Assembly (NCBI GenBank): GCA_030549495.1
Contig: JAUIRK010000927.1
Span: 558,001 to 622,000, forward strand
Source of the DNA: Nectonema munidae
Lineage: Eukaryota; Nematomorpha; Nectonematoida; Nectonematidae
DNA: 64,000 nt
Direction of reading: 5' to 3'
Positions 1 through 14,500 of this stretch are shown piece by piece (positions within the stretch are counted from its first letter, which is position 1; each line of letters opens with the position of its first letter). Under the pieces are notes generated by a model. The model worked only from the letters and a program-made list of their open reading frames with translations, was not told the DNA's origin and ran no database searches. The position numbers and the translations under genes were made by a program.

Positions 1-109
1 AAGCACTTGTAAAAGAATAAAATATAACTACAATTTATATGGGAAAACTTTATTCCATACCGTATAGATGAAGTGGTGCTGAGTTTTTGAAACGGAAAGT
101 CTTATAAAG

Positions 110-1454
110 CAGGATTTCAGAGCAAGAAAAAAATTCTCTGGCTCTACCTCCTCCTCCTGTAAGAAATATTTTAGTCTCCGGCTCCAGCTCTTTCAACTTT
201 TTTAATGATTAATAAAAATTTATCGTAGCTATACTAAGTATATAATATCTAGAAAACTAGATTATATAACTATCTAATTCTTTTATTATATGCTTACAAT
301 TGATAAAGATTATCTACATTTTAATTTTATTATATTTTTATATGCTTATGATTTTACACGAGGTGCAACGTTCATAAAAGCGAGAAGATATGTAAAATAA
401 TACTAGCTTTATATTAGATATACATTGACAGAGAAAACCATGTTGAATATAAATACTGGATAACTGAAATCATATCTACTCATATGCCTTTCGATAAAGA
501 GACAAATATATATATCTTCTTAGTCCAGGTCTCTAAGAAAGCTTACCTTTCGGCTTTGGAAACTTTGTTTACTTCTTATTTCTAGATATATAATATTCAT
601 ATACATATATTTCAACTAACGTATTATAAGAAAACTATACTGAAATGTTACAGGTGCAGAAAAGACATCTATTAATATACACATCTACGTAATATATGTT
701 AGGGTATGTATTGAATGTAATACAGTGTGTAGTGGCGTGTGTTACTAACTATGATTTCTATATGATATATAGAAAGAAATGTGAAAAATACTACTATAAT
801 TACTATAGGTTCTAGGAAAGTTTCCCAACACTGAAAATTTCCCATAGCAATCTCTTTCATCTGTTGTTTCTTATTTTCATTTCTTATTTTTTATTTTTAT
901 TAGTGCTTATTTTATTTATATAAATAATATTTATCATTAAGGCGTTGTTTTTTATCATTTTTATCTGATAAAAGCATAAGTCTACGAATTAAAGTTTTAT
1001 TTATTCCTATTTCAAAACCCTCTTTTCCAAACATATAAAAAGTGAAAAGTAATAAATAAAAGATATATTATTTTAGAATGATTAAGAAATGTAAATATTT
1101 TAAAAATTGTATTAGGTATCATAATGCTAATGTTGAATACATCTAATAAAATAACTTTACATTTTTCAATAAGTATACTAATTTGGACTAGTTGATTGAA
1201 GAGTTGGATCAGAAACTAGAAATCTTCCATTTGATTTTTGTATCTAATTTCATTTCGAAGCTTTGGGGGATTAAAATTTGAATAAATTATAGGAAAAATA
1301 TCAAATAGTTCAGATTTTGACTACATATCCTTCCGAAATAACTATATATTTAAGTTGCCTGGAGCCATATTTTTAATCCTTCAGGCTCCGGCTCCATGCC
1401 GACAAATCTTCTGGCTCGGCCAGCGTGGACTCCGGCTTCAACTCCGAAGCCCTG
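110..1454. mobile_element. Non-autonomous hAT-like element with perfect 8-bp TSD
   Basis: The left end begins CAGGATTTCAGAGC and the right end, read inward on the other strand, begins CAGGGCTTCGGAGTTGAAGC. The element is flanked on both sides by TTATAAAG (102-109 and 1455-1462), a perfect 8-bp duplication as expected of hAT transposition. No transposase ORF is visible inside. The subterminal DNA is rich in GGCTCC/GACTCC repeats. The left internal part (about 165-350) is clearly related to 6050-6240, so it belongs to the same family as the element at 6000. Confidence 0.72.
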
Positions 1455-2315
1455 TTATAAAGTTCCATACTCACTCTCACCACTTCATGTACACCCATCC
1501 CCCTCCATTTTCTTTGAGAAAGTTTTTCCTTACACATTTTACTTCAATCCCAACAAATTCAACCACAACTTCCCTTTCAGTTGTGGTGTTTGTAGATCTC
1601 TTAATGACCGTAGTTTTCGAAGAACAGTCTCTTGCACTATCTTTTAAATAAATACCTTTTACTGTTTTTATACCTTTTCTTACTATATTTCAAACTTTTT
1701 TTTTTATAAAAAAAAAGCATTCTAGTTTAAAGGATTTCATGTTTGTACAGCATAAAAAAATGTTGTACTGTTCACTTTTTTTTATTTATTGTAGAATTAA
1801 GGTAAATGATGTTATTAAAAGCAGATCTGAAATCCTTCAAAACTTGGAATAAATTTAATAAAAATATGTAACCTCCAAGTTAAATTGAAAAGGTTGCTAA
1901 TACAGTTTTTTTGACTCATTTCTCTTCCTCATCATGTAAATCAATAATAATTTTTATCAAGTAAATATTTTTTAAAGATAAAATTTTGTGTGTGTGTGTG
2001 CAGAGCTATTTTTTGAGCATATTTTCTAATCACTTTTGATATTTGATGCGATGAATTGATTTTTGTGGAATTAAGCTTAACTGTGATCTATTGTATTGAT
2101 TCGCTTCTGATGAATTTTTTATTGTGTGTTTGATGAAAACAAATTTATCCACACATCTAAAATTTCTGTAAAAATTTATTTGATTTTTTGAAAAAAAAAT
2201 TGTGAGGGAAAAAAAGTACTAATGTGGAAGGAGCTTTGAGGTTTAGTTTGGTCTCTAAGATGTTTAAGTGAACATTTTAAAGCGATAGAAGCTAATTCCT
2301 TATTTCAATGTTAAG

Positions 2316-2559
2316 GCGAAAGTGGATGCGAAAACAAAAACTCAATTAGACGATTACAAAGCGGATAAAAAGAAGGTAAAAACTAGCGGTTATTCCGCCA
2401 AAAAGTCTAGTCTTGGAAAGAAGGAACTCGAGGAAGGCGAGGATTCTCAAGATGAAGACGAACTCCTCGATCCAGACGTCAAGGAAAAGGACACCAAGGT
2501 CATAACTTTGATCAAAGATTTGCTCTGTGTCAATAAAAATATCCTTGAAAAGTTGGGAG
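2316..2559 (+). CDS. RBM25: RBM25 exon: linker after the RRM
   Basis: The first RBM25 exon visible in the window. The acceptor TTAAG precedes GCG AAA GTG, and the donor is GGAG/GTAAG. It encodes the conserved AKVDAKTKTQLDDYK stretch that follows the RRM in RBM25, then an acidic EEGEDSQDEDELLDPD stretch. It enters in phase 0 and leaves in phase 1, which matches the next exon at 5784 (joined codon Asp). Confidence 0.8.
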
Positions 2560-5500
2560 GTAAGATGAGTTGTTATCTCAAATTTGGCACTTATAACGAA
2601 TTTCGATTATAACATGGATTCTTTTTATCAGTTCCTTCGGAAAAATATGAAATTTTCTTAAAACTGCGCTTTTAACAAAATGTTATCATGCCGGAAATAT
2701 TTTTGGAGGAAAAATTTTTTTTTAGTACTTATCAAAAATATACCATTTAGATTTATTTATTTAGGTTAAATTGTAACAAAATATAAAAAAATTGACATGA
2801 TTTTGAATTTTTCTTTAATTAGTGAGAGGTGTGTAAGGTTGATTAGATACTGGGTTTCGATAACTCAAGATCTTGGGTTCGATCCCGCATCACGCCTACT
2901 TTCCTCATAGTTCGATACAAGCGGAGCAATTGTGCCTTCTCAATGAAAACCCCACGGTGGCAGAGCCCGCGCTAACCAAAATGGGGGGGGGGGGGGGGGT
3001 CAAAGGAGCTGAAACTATACATTATTAAAATACACACTAAAAAATTTTCCTTTCTAGAAGCAAATTCGATCATCATCGGAAACAAGAGGTAAATAAGGTC
3101 TTAAAAGTAAGGTGATGAGGATTGAGGAGTATAATTTATTATTATAAAACAAAAGTGAAAGAAGAAAATCATTTAATTAACTGAAATAGTTAATTTGAAA
3201 TAGTTCAAAAACTCGAAAAGTATTCTAAGGGTCGAAAAACTTCTCTCACAGGATGCAGTGCTGATTCCTATTGTTAGAGAAGCCTGATAGATACTCAAAA
3301 AAAATAAAGACTTTTTCACAAGCGCACTTTATCGGATGTAATTCATTTAAGCTTGAAAAATTAAGTGGAGAGGCTTGGAAAATTGAGTGGGGGTGAATGG
3401 TGGATGGGGGGGGGGGGCAGGTAAAAATGGAAGGGGTCAGGTCAAAAATGGGGGGGGGGGGGGCTCAAGCCTCCAAAATAAATAGGTGCTCTCCACGGTG
3501 GTACCTTTACTTAATCTATTTTTCACATTTTTCTTAATCTTGTTAAATTATTTTAAAACATCTTTTGAGACTAAATAGTTCACAAAACGAAATGGAGCAT
3601 GTTTTTTTCTATAAATTCGAAAAAAATTTATTGATTAAAAATGAAGGAAATCATAATAAACTTCAATTGGCTTGCTTATAAGCAAAGCTTAAACTCAACA
3701 TATATAGTGCTTCCCCTTTTAAAAATAGATTTGATCATACCTTTTTTAATTTTCTTCCATAAAACAAATTTTGGTTTTAATCTAACGGTCCTGAAAAATT
3801 TGTTGTTTGATTTGAACTCGACTTCTTTTTTAAAATATAATAACGATTAGACAAACTTTTTTTTATTAAAACAAAATTTTTTTGTATAAAATATGGGGGC
3901 GTGAGTAAGGTTGGTTATGTATTAGGTTTCGATAACTCAAGGTTAACTCCTTGGGTTCGATTCCGTATCAAGCCTACTTTCTCATAGTTCGATACAAGCG
4001 GCCCAATTCTGCCTTCTCGATGAAAACACCCCACAGTAACGCTATCTTGGTATAATATGTGTGAATAATCATTCGTTAAAAAGATAGAAAGTTTTTTTAT
4101 CATATAAAAATTTAGATGTTTTATTTCTAATCCCACTCAAGTTGTGGAGTGAATTGCGTTCGATTGAAAACATTTTCAACTAGAACTTAAAAGACCAACA
4201 AAGATTCTAACATTTGTCTGATAAGTGAAATCCTAGTTTTATGCGCTGACTGCTGAGTAAAGGATCGTATAATTGATTTTGTATTTTCTAAAACTAAAGG
4301 ATAACATTTAAAGTTTATCCTCTCCTATTTTATTGACAATGGTCACCCTATGCCTGATCGGCTATCCTTGATTTTTTTGTACTCATTCGTGAACTTTACA
4401 CCAATATTGAAAAATATAGCCGGTTATAACACAAGCACATCTATTATGCCAATAATTTCACAATATCCTTTGCGAATTACACCAAACGTCGAATTTTTTT
4501 ACCAAGTATATGATGCACGCGTGTAATTGGTTGGTGACTTGTCATTTAATCAGATGCAAATTTGATTGACTGTTTTTGCATTTTAACATATACCTACCTT
4601 TCAGCTATACTTTTTATTTTGTTTTTTGCTTCCTAGTGACTAGAATCGTTAATATTGTAATAGAAGTTCACTTTTAATTTTGCCTTTTATGCTTTTATGT
4701 TTTATTATATCAAAAAACTTTTTTTATTCAACATGAAAACAATTAATATATTTCTTTTATCATATTTGGATCAATAAATTTTGCGCGTGAAATGGCATGA
4801 GTGAAATTGAATGATTTGAAACTATAAATTCATATTAAATTTAAAAAATAAAATTACCCAAATTTAAATGCTGAAATGTTTTCCTATTTACAATATAAAA
4901 ACGCGCTGTAGCATGATATATTCTTGCGTAAGCCATATATCAATTAAAGCGATTATTTCATTAGACAAGGATGGTGAATTCACTAAATTGATCGTGAATC
5001 CTTGATTGACAACTACCGGGGTTAACACCCTTCTCAACAACAAGTGCCCGAAAATTGGAAATTTTTATGTGGGAAAAACTATACCATTATTCAATTTTAT
5101 GGCCATGATATTAATTCCAGCAAGCTGGATCCCCAAAGATGGCAATTTGATTGTCAAGTAATCTTGATTGTGCGTCACCAGTACAGCTTGTCTTTTTCAT
5201 CACCGAGTTTAAGTCCTCAACTTTTCAGATCTTTCTTAATATGCTCCATGCAGGTTAGTTTAGGCCTACCTTTCTCTCTTCTACGCGTAAAAACTTAATT
5301 TATTTGGGAAAGTGATATCATTTAAGTTATACAAATTGCCTTGAATGCTTTAGTATTTTCAATTTTTTTCATCAGTATACACAATTATATTTTGTATATT
5401 ATACTATAATTTTCCTACACTGTATAAAGTCTATTCTTAATATATCATGGAGTTTCTCCTAAGTAGGAAAGAAATTGTTAAATTTTAACACACTTTTAAC

Positions 5501-8500
5501 TTTTCCAATAAAAAAATTCCTTGGCAACTATGCGGGTATGTAGGTGTAAAATATCCACTTACCCTACCAGATGCTGGTGTCGTTCATGGTTAGGGTTTTT
5601 GTGTTTAGGCTATCTTCCATATACCCCTGCTATTTTTTACCTCTCATGTCTATTGGACTATACTTTTAAATGGTCAAGATCGAAGAAATTTTATAATACC
5701 ATTTGTCGCTATCGAAATATTTTAGCGGATTTATTTACATTTTTGCATTTCTTTTTTTTTTACTTTTTGACAAATCTTTTTAGATGCTGAGTTACTTACG
5801 CAAAAAGAGAGATTGGAAAGTAATCAAAAACTCAAGGTATTGTTTTATTTTCATCATCATCATCATCATTGTTATTATGCGTCATCATCATCAACATTAT
5901 CCGCAAAAATGGCGCTTATCATCATTATCTTCATAATAATATTGAACCGTTATCATATACTTTGCACTTGTAAACGTTTTTTGTATCCATAGTTGTAAGC
6001 AGGGCTTCGAAGTCAGAAAATAATTGTCTGGCTTCGACTCCTGAGCACAAATATTTTAGTTTCTGGCTCTTCTTTTTTGACCAACTTCTTCAACTTTTTT
6101 AAACATTAATAAAAAAAATTATTGTAGATATACCACGTATTTTATATCTAAAAAAAGTAGATTATACAACTATCTACTTGTTTTATTATATGCTTACAAT
6201 TGATAAACAGTATTATCTACACTTTAATTTTATTGTATTCTTTTATTGAGGAATTAAAAAGAAAATAGAAAAATTTCACAAGTTTAAATATTTATAACCA
6301 AAAATCTTATATTTTTATAGTGTATTTTTTTTAATAAAAAAAAGCACATTGTAAAAAATTAATATTTTTATTTTAGAATTGAATTATAAATTAAGAACTA
6401 AATCAATAATTACTTTTTGTAAGGAATTGAAATACCAACTTTTACAAAATTACCTCTATGCATTTAAGCAAATCTTTCTACCAAAAATGTAATGCGTTTC
6501 CCTAAAAAGTATAATTGTGATTCATTTTTCATAGTTTTAAAAATGGACAATAATTATTCTTGTTTTTAATTGCAACCTTACGATAATGAGTAAAGTGTTT
6601 CAGTGTGATCGAAAAAAATGATATGTTTCTTTAACTTTGATTTAGACAGTTTTGATTATATATCCTTTCAAACAAACTATGTATTTAAGTTGTGTGGAGC
6701 GAGACATGGGAGCCATCTTTTCCAGGCTCTGGCTTGATGTTGACAAATCCTCTGGTTCCGCCTTCTTCGGCTTCGGCTCCGAGGCCCTGGTTGTTAGTCT
6801 AAATGCAGTCTATCTAAAGTCTTATATTTTCAGTGTAGCAGTTGTTCAAAGGTTAAAGTAGTAAGGAGAAGATAGTAGTATTAGAGAATATGAATAGAGA
6901 GAGTTAAACTGTTTTGTTGTTTATAAGTTCTAAATAGCGTAGATAGTATTGAAGATTTCATAGAGCTGATCCTTTAGTAGGATCTGATTGAAAAAAATTA
7001 AATCTCTAAGTAGCCGTTTATGTAGTAATCGATGTTAGTTGAATTTAATAGAATATCTACATAAAAGCTGTGTTAGATCTTGCTTAGTCGTTGGAAGTCA
7101 AAGTTAGCCATTAAAAGAAAACGAAAAAAAGATGATTGAATGGCACAGTGATGATGATGTTTATAATGATGAGTAGACTGAGCTTAAAATAAAAAATGAG
7201 CAATAATAAAATAAGAAATCTTTGTTGCGTGGATGAAATATATGTTGAGATTGAAGAACCAAGACAGATGGTTTCGACCAATGTTGTGGAGTCGTAGTCG
7301 TCAGTTCACTCCGCTTTTAAAAACAGGTATATTCACAATTGGTAGATTAAAAATTCATACCCACTCCATTTTGTGCCCAGCATTGCAAAAACGCAACATA
7401 ACAAATCTTTATCATTTTGGTCTAAAGCTGTGTTTTTGCTTCTCATACAAGAAGACTGAAAAATTCAATGAAATTAAAGGATGAACAATTTTTTATTGCA
7501 CAAATACCTTGTGAAGGAACAATGCTCAGTTTATGAGTAGAAAGTTTTCGGAAAATTTCTTAAACCTGTGAAAATATAATTTAGGATTCATTTTGGCTTT
7601 GCTAAAAAGGTTATAGACAATAATTTCAAATTCTTTTTGAAGACAATGCAAGAAAGACACTAAACTTTGATAAAATTTTGAAAAAATTTTGATAAATTAT
7701 TTTGAAATAAATCAAACTTATCACATTGCTACACAAAGCAGAAGCGTTTAGGATTCAGAGAGCATCTTTCAATGACTATCTAAAATCGACAATAACAAAC
7801 GATCTTGAAATATGTTACATGTCATCACACTTTTAACATTAGCTATAGATTGAAAACTAAGTAGTGAGTCAGTAATTTCATAACCGATGCTTCTAAAACA
7901 ATTTGACACCATTTGAAGTTGGAAACTTTTAATATTTGAAACAGAGAAGTTGATGTTGCATAGTTAAGAAATTTTAGATGGGGGATTGAACCCAAGACCT
8001 TGAGTTATCGAAGCCCAATATCTAACTAACCTTACTCAGGAATATACGAAGAAAAAACATCAGAAAAATGTAAAGTTAGTGGGAAAAGTGTAGTGGATAA
8101 AGATATGGAAAAAAGATGGCCTAAGGTAAGAGATGTTCAGAATAGAAGGAAATTAAGCGAAAAGCTTTTTTTCATGGTAGAAATACCTTGCTAGACCAAA
8201 ATACGCGTAAAACGTATATGAGAAATGTATACCAAATTTATGCCGAACCTACCAAATTTACTTTAAACATTATTCCAATAAGTAACTGTATTTTTAATTT
8301 ATTTCCCATATGTAACATTCACATTGTGATCTCATAGTGACTTACTATGGCGTATGCTAATAACTTCTCTCACCATCACTCATATATTTTTGTTGTTTCT
8401 ATTAGTTTACGCCATTACTTATTTTACAAATCCTACTACAACTCTATCAATGGAGTCTCTAAAACTCCTCTCGTCCCTCACACACTGGGGGAGAGGGGCA

Positions 8501-11500
8501 TATGTCCGGGGGACACTTTTTTGGAGCGGCAAATATAAAAAAAATATATACATAGAATACACGTGAATTTTAAGAAATGGGAAAACTCTTTCAAAAGTTG
8601 GCATCAATTCTGATTGAAATGAAACTTGACGTTGTCATTAAAACTTTTGTCACAGTAAAATACGAAATTGTAATGTAAATGTATAATGATCCAAAATCTG
8701 ACATTGATTTTGCAAGATTATTCTTTAAAAAAGTTGTTTGGTGCATATTCATCGGGGCAATGCCTGGTGGCCAGGTTTTATAATTCACCTTGCATTCCTA
8801 CATTATAGTCCTTCCTAGCTTCCGAAAATTTATATATAAAAACCTTATTTTAAACACTTCATTCATAACCCACAAAAATTATAATAATACTTTTAAAAAA
8901 TTTTGAATTTGACAAGTTATCATAGATTATTATTATTTGTTGTTATAAAAACTTTCAAAAATACACTTCATCGAACTCTAGAGTTTATTTTTCGGAATCA
9001 CATGAATGAGAAATCTTGCGATCCTGTTAATTTCTGAATAATATGAACATACTGGCAATTAAATTTGCCCATTTCTCGTCAGTATAAAATATTTTTTTAT
9101 CATATTTTTTTCAAAAAGTCCTCTTTTTATATTAAAAAAATATTTTAAATCATTAAGTTTATTTTATTTATATAAATATATGATCTAGGCTGCATATTAA
9201 ATATTAATATAGTATAGATTTCATATTGAAACCTTATTTGGAATATTAAAAAATATATTTGTTCAATCTGAATTGATTCCAAAACAGTTTTTACAGCTTC
9301 TGGACTTTTTTATAATAAAAAATGAGATCAATCTTTTGAGAGATTGTTTACTATGACAACGGTATTGCAGTAGTACCATAAGAAATTTACCCTTTCCAAT
9401 TTTGTCAATGTCTACTTTAGTGATATTTGGAATTATTTGTTTAGACCCTGAATATCGATGAAGATAAAAAAGATGTGATATCTAAGGAGATACTTCGCTT
9501 CAAAGAAAATAATATCGTAATTTTAGACCTTTTCTCAGATTTCTCTCACGCATATTGGATTAAAATTTCAATAACGTCTTTGCCATTATTTATTTGCAGA
9601 AAGACGAAAAATACCGGGAAAAGTTTCGAGAAATTGAACGCGAGAGAAGAGAACGCGAGAAAAAAGGGCATAGCAAAGAACATCGTTCAGATTCTAGAAG
9701 TCGTCGTAGTGATTTTAGGTAACTCTAACTTCCATAAATGACTACTTTGTTTCCCTTCTTCTAAAATAAGTTTGTATAAAAATGGGGCACCAAAAGTAAG
9801 ATTTTTATTAATAGGTCAACCTTATTCCATAATCTAATTTTTCTAAAAATTTTAGAATTTAATAGACAAAGATCAACTTTTTGAGAGTTTTGAAATTGCT
9901 TCTATGTATTAAGGAGTTCACAAGCTATGTAAAAAATATTTCACTTGAATATTTGAATTGGAAATTTTAAATATAGGTAACATTTTTTTGCCTACTTCAT
10001 TGTGGAACATAAAGTGAATCATTTGAATGATCATCTCATAAAAGATCTCGAAATAACATGTGAAAACTTCTGCCTGCCCTCAAGTAAGACATTTCAAGTT
10101 GGGGACCATTTCAGATCTTATTTCACGTCATTTAGTTTTGAAAGTTAAAGCAGATTTCGGAATATTTACCATAATAATAATAATAGTAAAAGAATTGACG
10201 TCGTATATCACATTTTTTAAGAATTTTAACTTTTGTTGCCTCTATTCATCACCCACCATCATGATGTACAACTTCATCACACTCTCGTATTGTATCATCG
10301 GGTCGTCGTTTAAGCCTTTCAGCCACAATCGGACACCGCCCTCCCATAGAATAAAAAGCGTCTGCTTTACGTACATAAAAAGTCATTGAAAAAGGAAGCA
10401 GACGCTAAATTTTGGAAAAAACAACACACACACACACTGCTATTTTCTTTTTCATTTGGCAGGACTTCGAAGCCACGTTCCGCATCGACTGCCTCCTCCT
10501 CGTCTGCTACCTCTTCTTCCCACTCTTCATCATCATCCGTTTCGCGCAAATCCTCTTCCATGGAAAGTACGAGGCAGCGCTTGCTGAAGGCCGAGGAAGA
10601 ATATGAGCAGCGCAAGCTAGAACGCAAGTTAAAGGACAAAGAGGCTCTCTACCAAGAAGTACTGCCTTTCTCCTTATTCCTTATTATAGAGCCTACCTTT
10701 CTACACTTTTTTCTTGGAATTCGGAATCAAATTCAAGAAAAAAAATGATTTTACGCCATTTTAACGGATTAACGACCAAGATAATCAGACTATACGAAAT
10801 GCAAAGCAGCTTTCTTTTAAAAGCATTGATAAATGCAGACGATTAGCCAAAATATTTCAACAAATGTATATTTCACACTAGAATTTTTGAAAATGGCATC
10901 TTTGAAATTTAAGCCTAGAATGAAAAATATCAAGTAACTAAACACTACTGGCTAATTTAAAACTACGTGAAAATTCAAGTTCAATTTTTATGATTTATGA
11001 CTCCGATAAAATTTATTCATAAAGAGAAGCCGAGATTGAAAATCAATGCCTAAAAGTATTAGACCGATGATGTTCTTCAACCTTTTACACGCTTTCCACA
11101 CCTGAGTGCTAGAGATTTTGTGCTTCCTCCTTCTAAAATATATTTGGTAGATTAAAGTTTTTTAAACTATAAAAATTTCATTATGCCTTTGAGAGCCCTC
11201 ATGCACGTAAATAGACACACACACTCTTTCTCACGATCACACCCACTCTCTCACATGGAAAGATTGTTGAAATTATTCAACGGAGGTGGCAGCAAGTTAA
11301 TTTCTTTTAATTGCGTTTATTCCTAAAATTTTCTATAAATAAATGTATTAATTTTTCATAGGAGGTCTGGCAAGACCTCGGCGAAGACAAGACATTTGTG
11401 TCACATTGGTCTACAAAGGATTGGAAAACATGGGAATTGATGTTCGAATAATGTTGATAGAGGGGTGGGGGGAGCTAAGAGCGTTCAATTCTTACCCTCG

Positions 11501-14500
11501 ACCCTAAATATCTTTTATAGTATGTATAAAAGGCATTTAATCCCTTGAGGACCAGTGTGTTATTAGTGTCCCAAGAAATGAAAATCGTCTCTTATAAATA
11601 TATATAAAATTCTGATACTCAAATGGATAAGGCAACAATTCTTCAATAAGATAAAATTCAGAATCCTTAAAAATGCACACCTCTCCTCTAAGCTTGACCC
11701 TCTCGATCCGCACCTGTATTTACGTAGTATCTTATTATTAGGACAAAATTGGATTCAACTTTTTTTCTGAAAAAGTTGAGAAGAACTTCTTAAAATATTT
11801 CATTTAATAAAGAAAATATGAAAAGCTTATTAGATCTATAATTTTGGAAAACGTAAAAAAATAGTTTATTGGTTTTTTCTCACTGGGTAAAATGGCAAAC
11901 CCTTGTCTATAAAACTTGCTTTGATTCTCAATGGTCTTGAGTTCGTATTCTACAACTTCAGAACGCATGATTGGATACATGTGTTCCAAAGTGTGTGTGC
12001 CTTTTCTATGAAATACACGCGGTGGTGTCTTTATACGAATTTTGGTTGTTTCAGAGGCTCTCAGCTTGGCAGTTCCGTGAAAGTAAACGAAAGAAAGAAC
12101 GCAAGCGCAGAATGGAGGAGGAGCGTGCTATAAAGGACGATCAATCTCGAGAAGCTAGAAGACTTCGTGACTTTCTAGAAGATTATCTCGATTCCAGGGA
12201 TGACGAAAAATACTACAAGTATTCTTTTTTTCTCAATTAATACGTACATCTGCTCGTGCTTCTTTTTCGAAGAAATCAATGATTGACATTTGATACTTCA
12301 AACTAAAAAATAGATCATAATAAAGTTTTTGGATATGTACGGAATAAGGAGGCATCATCCGCATGTATTACTGTATATGAATCAATCAATTGAAGCACGA
12401 ATGCGAAAGAAAAAAGGTATAAAATGGAAAGAGTTTGTATATATTTAGGACATAATACTTTTTCCATTATCAAATTTAATTTAAGTTTATATCTAAAATA
12501 TTCAAAAGCATGTCAATATGAATAATATATTATTCTAAGAATTTTCTATAAATGCTTTCATTTTTTGTATAGAAATTTTTATAAAAACTTTTTTATGCAA
12601 ATTTTTGTCCATAAAAAATGATTCTACATATTTTCGATATCAACTTATATTAACTTTGATATTATGGACAAAGTATTTATTGTTCGAAATATATTAGAAG
12701 ATTAATGAAGTCTTTTTCCATTTTACGCGTCTTTTCTTACCGAATTTATTAGATTTCCTACATTCAATTAAAATTAGAGCCTAGCACAGATTTTTAGTTC
12801 TTAATTTGTCATTTTCACTTCCTCACTCACCATCATCGTGTCATTAACGCAAATTTTGACAGTTATAACGGCATTAAAAAATAATTTGCCCGCCAAAATT
12901 GCAAGCATATGCGCCTCTGAAGAATAAATGCAAATAACTGCACTAATTTGCTAATTCTAATCCATTTATGTATGTTTTTTACACTGATGACTCCAGCATT
13001 TATAATTGCGCAATATCAACTTTTCTCTTTCATGTGTTATATAGATCTCTAATTTCAAATGATGTAAAGTTGCTATAGAAAGACTCGCTACTTTAATCTA
13101 CAGCTAATGTTAAAAGTGTGATGAAATGTACCATATTTTAAGGTCCTTTGTGAATGCTGATTTTAGACGGTCATTGAAAGATGTGCTGAATCTTACACGC
13201 TTCTTCTGATTTATAAAAAAGTATATATTGAAAAGTAAACAGTTTTTATTCAAAATTGTTAAAATATAAATTTTTGACCACTATGGCCATCATCTACGGA
13301 TTTTTAACCACCAACTGTTCACATTTGATCTATTAAAAATTTTGAATGAAGACTATTTACTTTTCAATTAACTTTTTTTTCCTCATCTTTTTCAATAACT
13401 CATCGCCACTTGATTTATATTTTTTGTTTATGTGTTACAAGGCAACATTTATAATCTATTTTCTTCAGCGTAATTTATTTAAATGTTTTGTAGGTTAGTG
13501 TTTTTCTTTATAAGATATTTGTATAGTAAAAAAAAGTTCACTCTTTAATTTTATTGAATGTTCAGCCTTTTTCTATTGGTCGGAAAGACATAACGTTACA
13601 CCGTTGGTCAATAAAGGAGTGTCAATCATTTTTTCCCATCTCACAATTATGAATATAACTATATTTGCAAAATCGAAGTCAGTGTTGCGACCATTTTTAC
13701 GACTGCGACTTTGACTCCTCCAATTCAAGGACTTGTGTTGTTTTAGCTATGATTGACACTTAACTTTAACCCATAATTTGTTTAATATATTTAATATACA
13801 ATTATTACATGAAATGGGCTGTAACATTTAAAGACTCGGAATCCCTACTTTGTAATCGTATGTGAATCGGAAGTTTGAAGTGATACGTACTCAGGATCGA
13901 CATTCCTCAGGTTGGGAAGAGAGCGCTAATGCCACTTCTTTCTATGTTTCTTTCCAATTTTTGCACAGAGGCTTAGCAATGATTCGCAGATTGAAGGAGC
14001 GAGAAAAGGAGATGGAAATTGATCTCGAGGAAAGAAAAAAGGAAAAGAGTGAGATTGAAGAGGCAAAGAAGAAGCTCAAAATCAATTCTTCCAATTATCA
14101 CGAAGAAGTTGCACTTGTATGCCATTTGTCTTTCTTTTTTTAATCTATGAGTTTCACTCACCCTGGCTGGGCCTTGCAAATTTTGTTCTTTGTAGGCATC
14201 CAAATGTGACGCTATATGTGTTTGTGACAGTGCTAGAGTGCAGACATTTATGCAACTTGTTAGCTTTATTCATTATATTAAATTATCTTATTATACTATT
14301 AAAGTTCGTATGCAAAGTAAATTCTAACGGAGTCTGACAACTTACGGGGCGCAGAAAAATTTGACGTTAAAAGGCGAATATAATTTACGGAAATCAGTGT
14401 TTCTTAAGAAACATTTATCCTGCGCGAAATGAGCGTTTAGTAATAATGCGGTGTGTGAACAACATTGCGAACGAATCTTTGGTTTCTATTCTGATTTGAC

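Noticed and set aside
2870..2890. tRNA gene suggested by the GGTTCGATCCC box
   Set aside because: No cloverleaf; the box recurs in a dispersed SINE body.
10367..10639. Minus-strand acidic ORF
   Set aside because: Shadow of the Ser-rich RBM25 exon at 10463-10658.
11362..11450. Possible extra RBM25 exon (reads EVWQDLGEDK after a TAG)
   Set aside because: Exons ending 10658 and starting 12055 already join in phase and rebuild the conserved YQE-RLSAWQ boundary.
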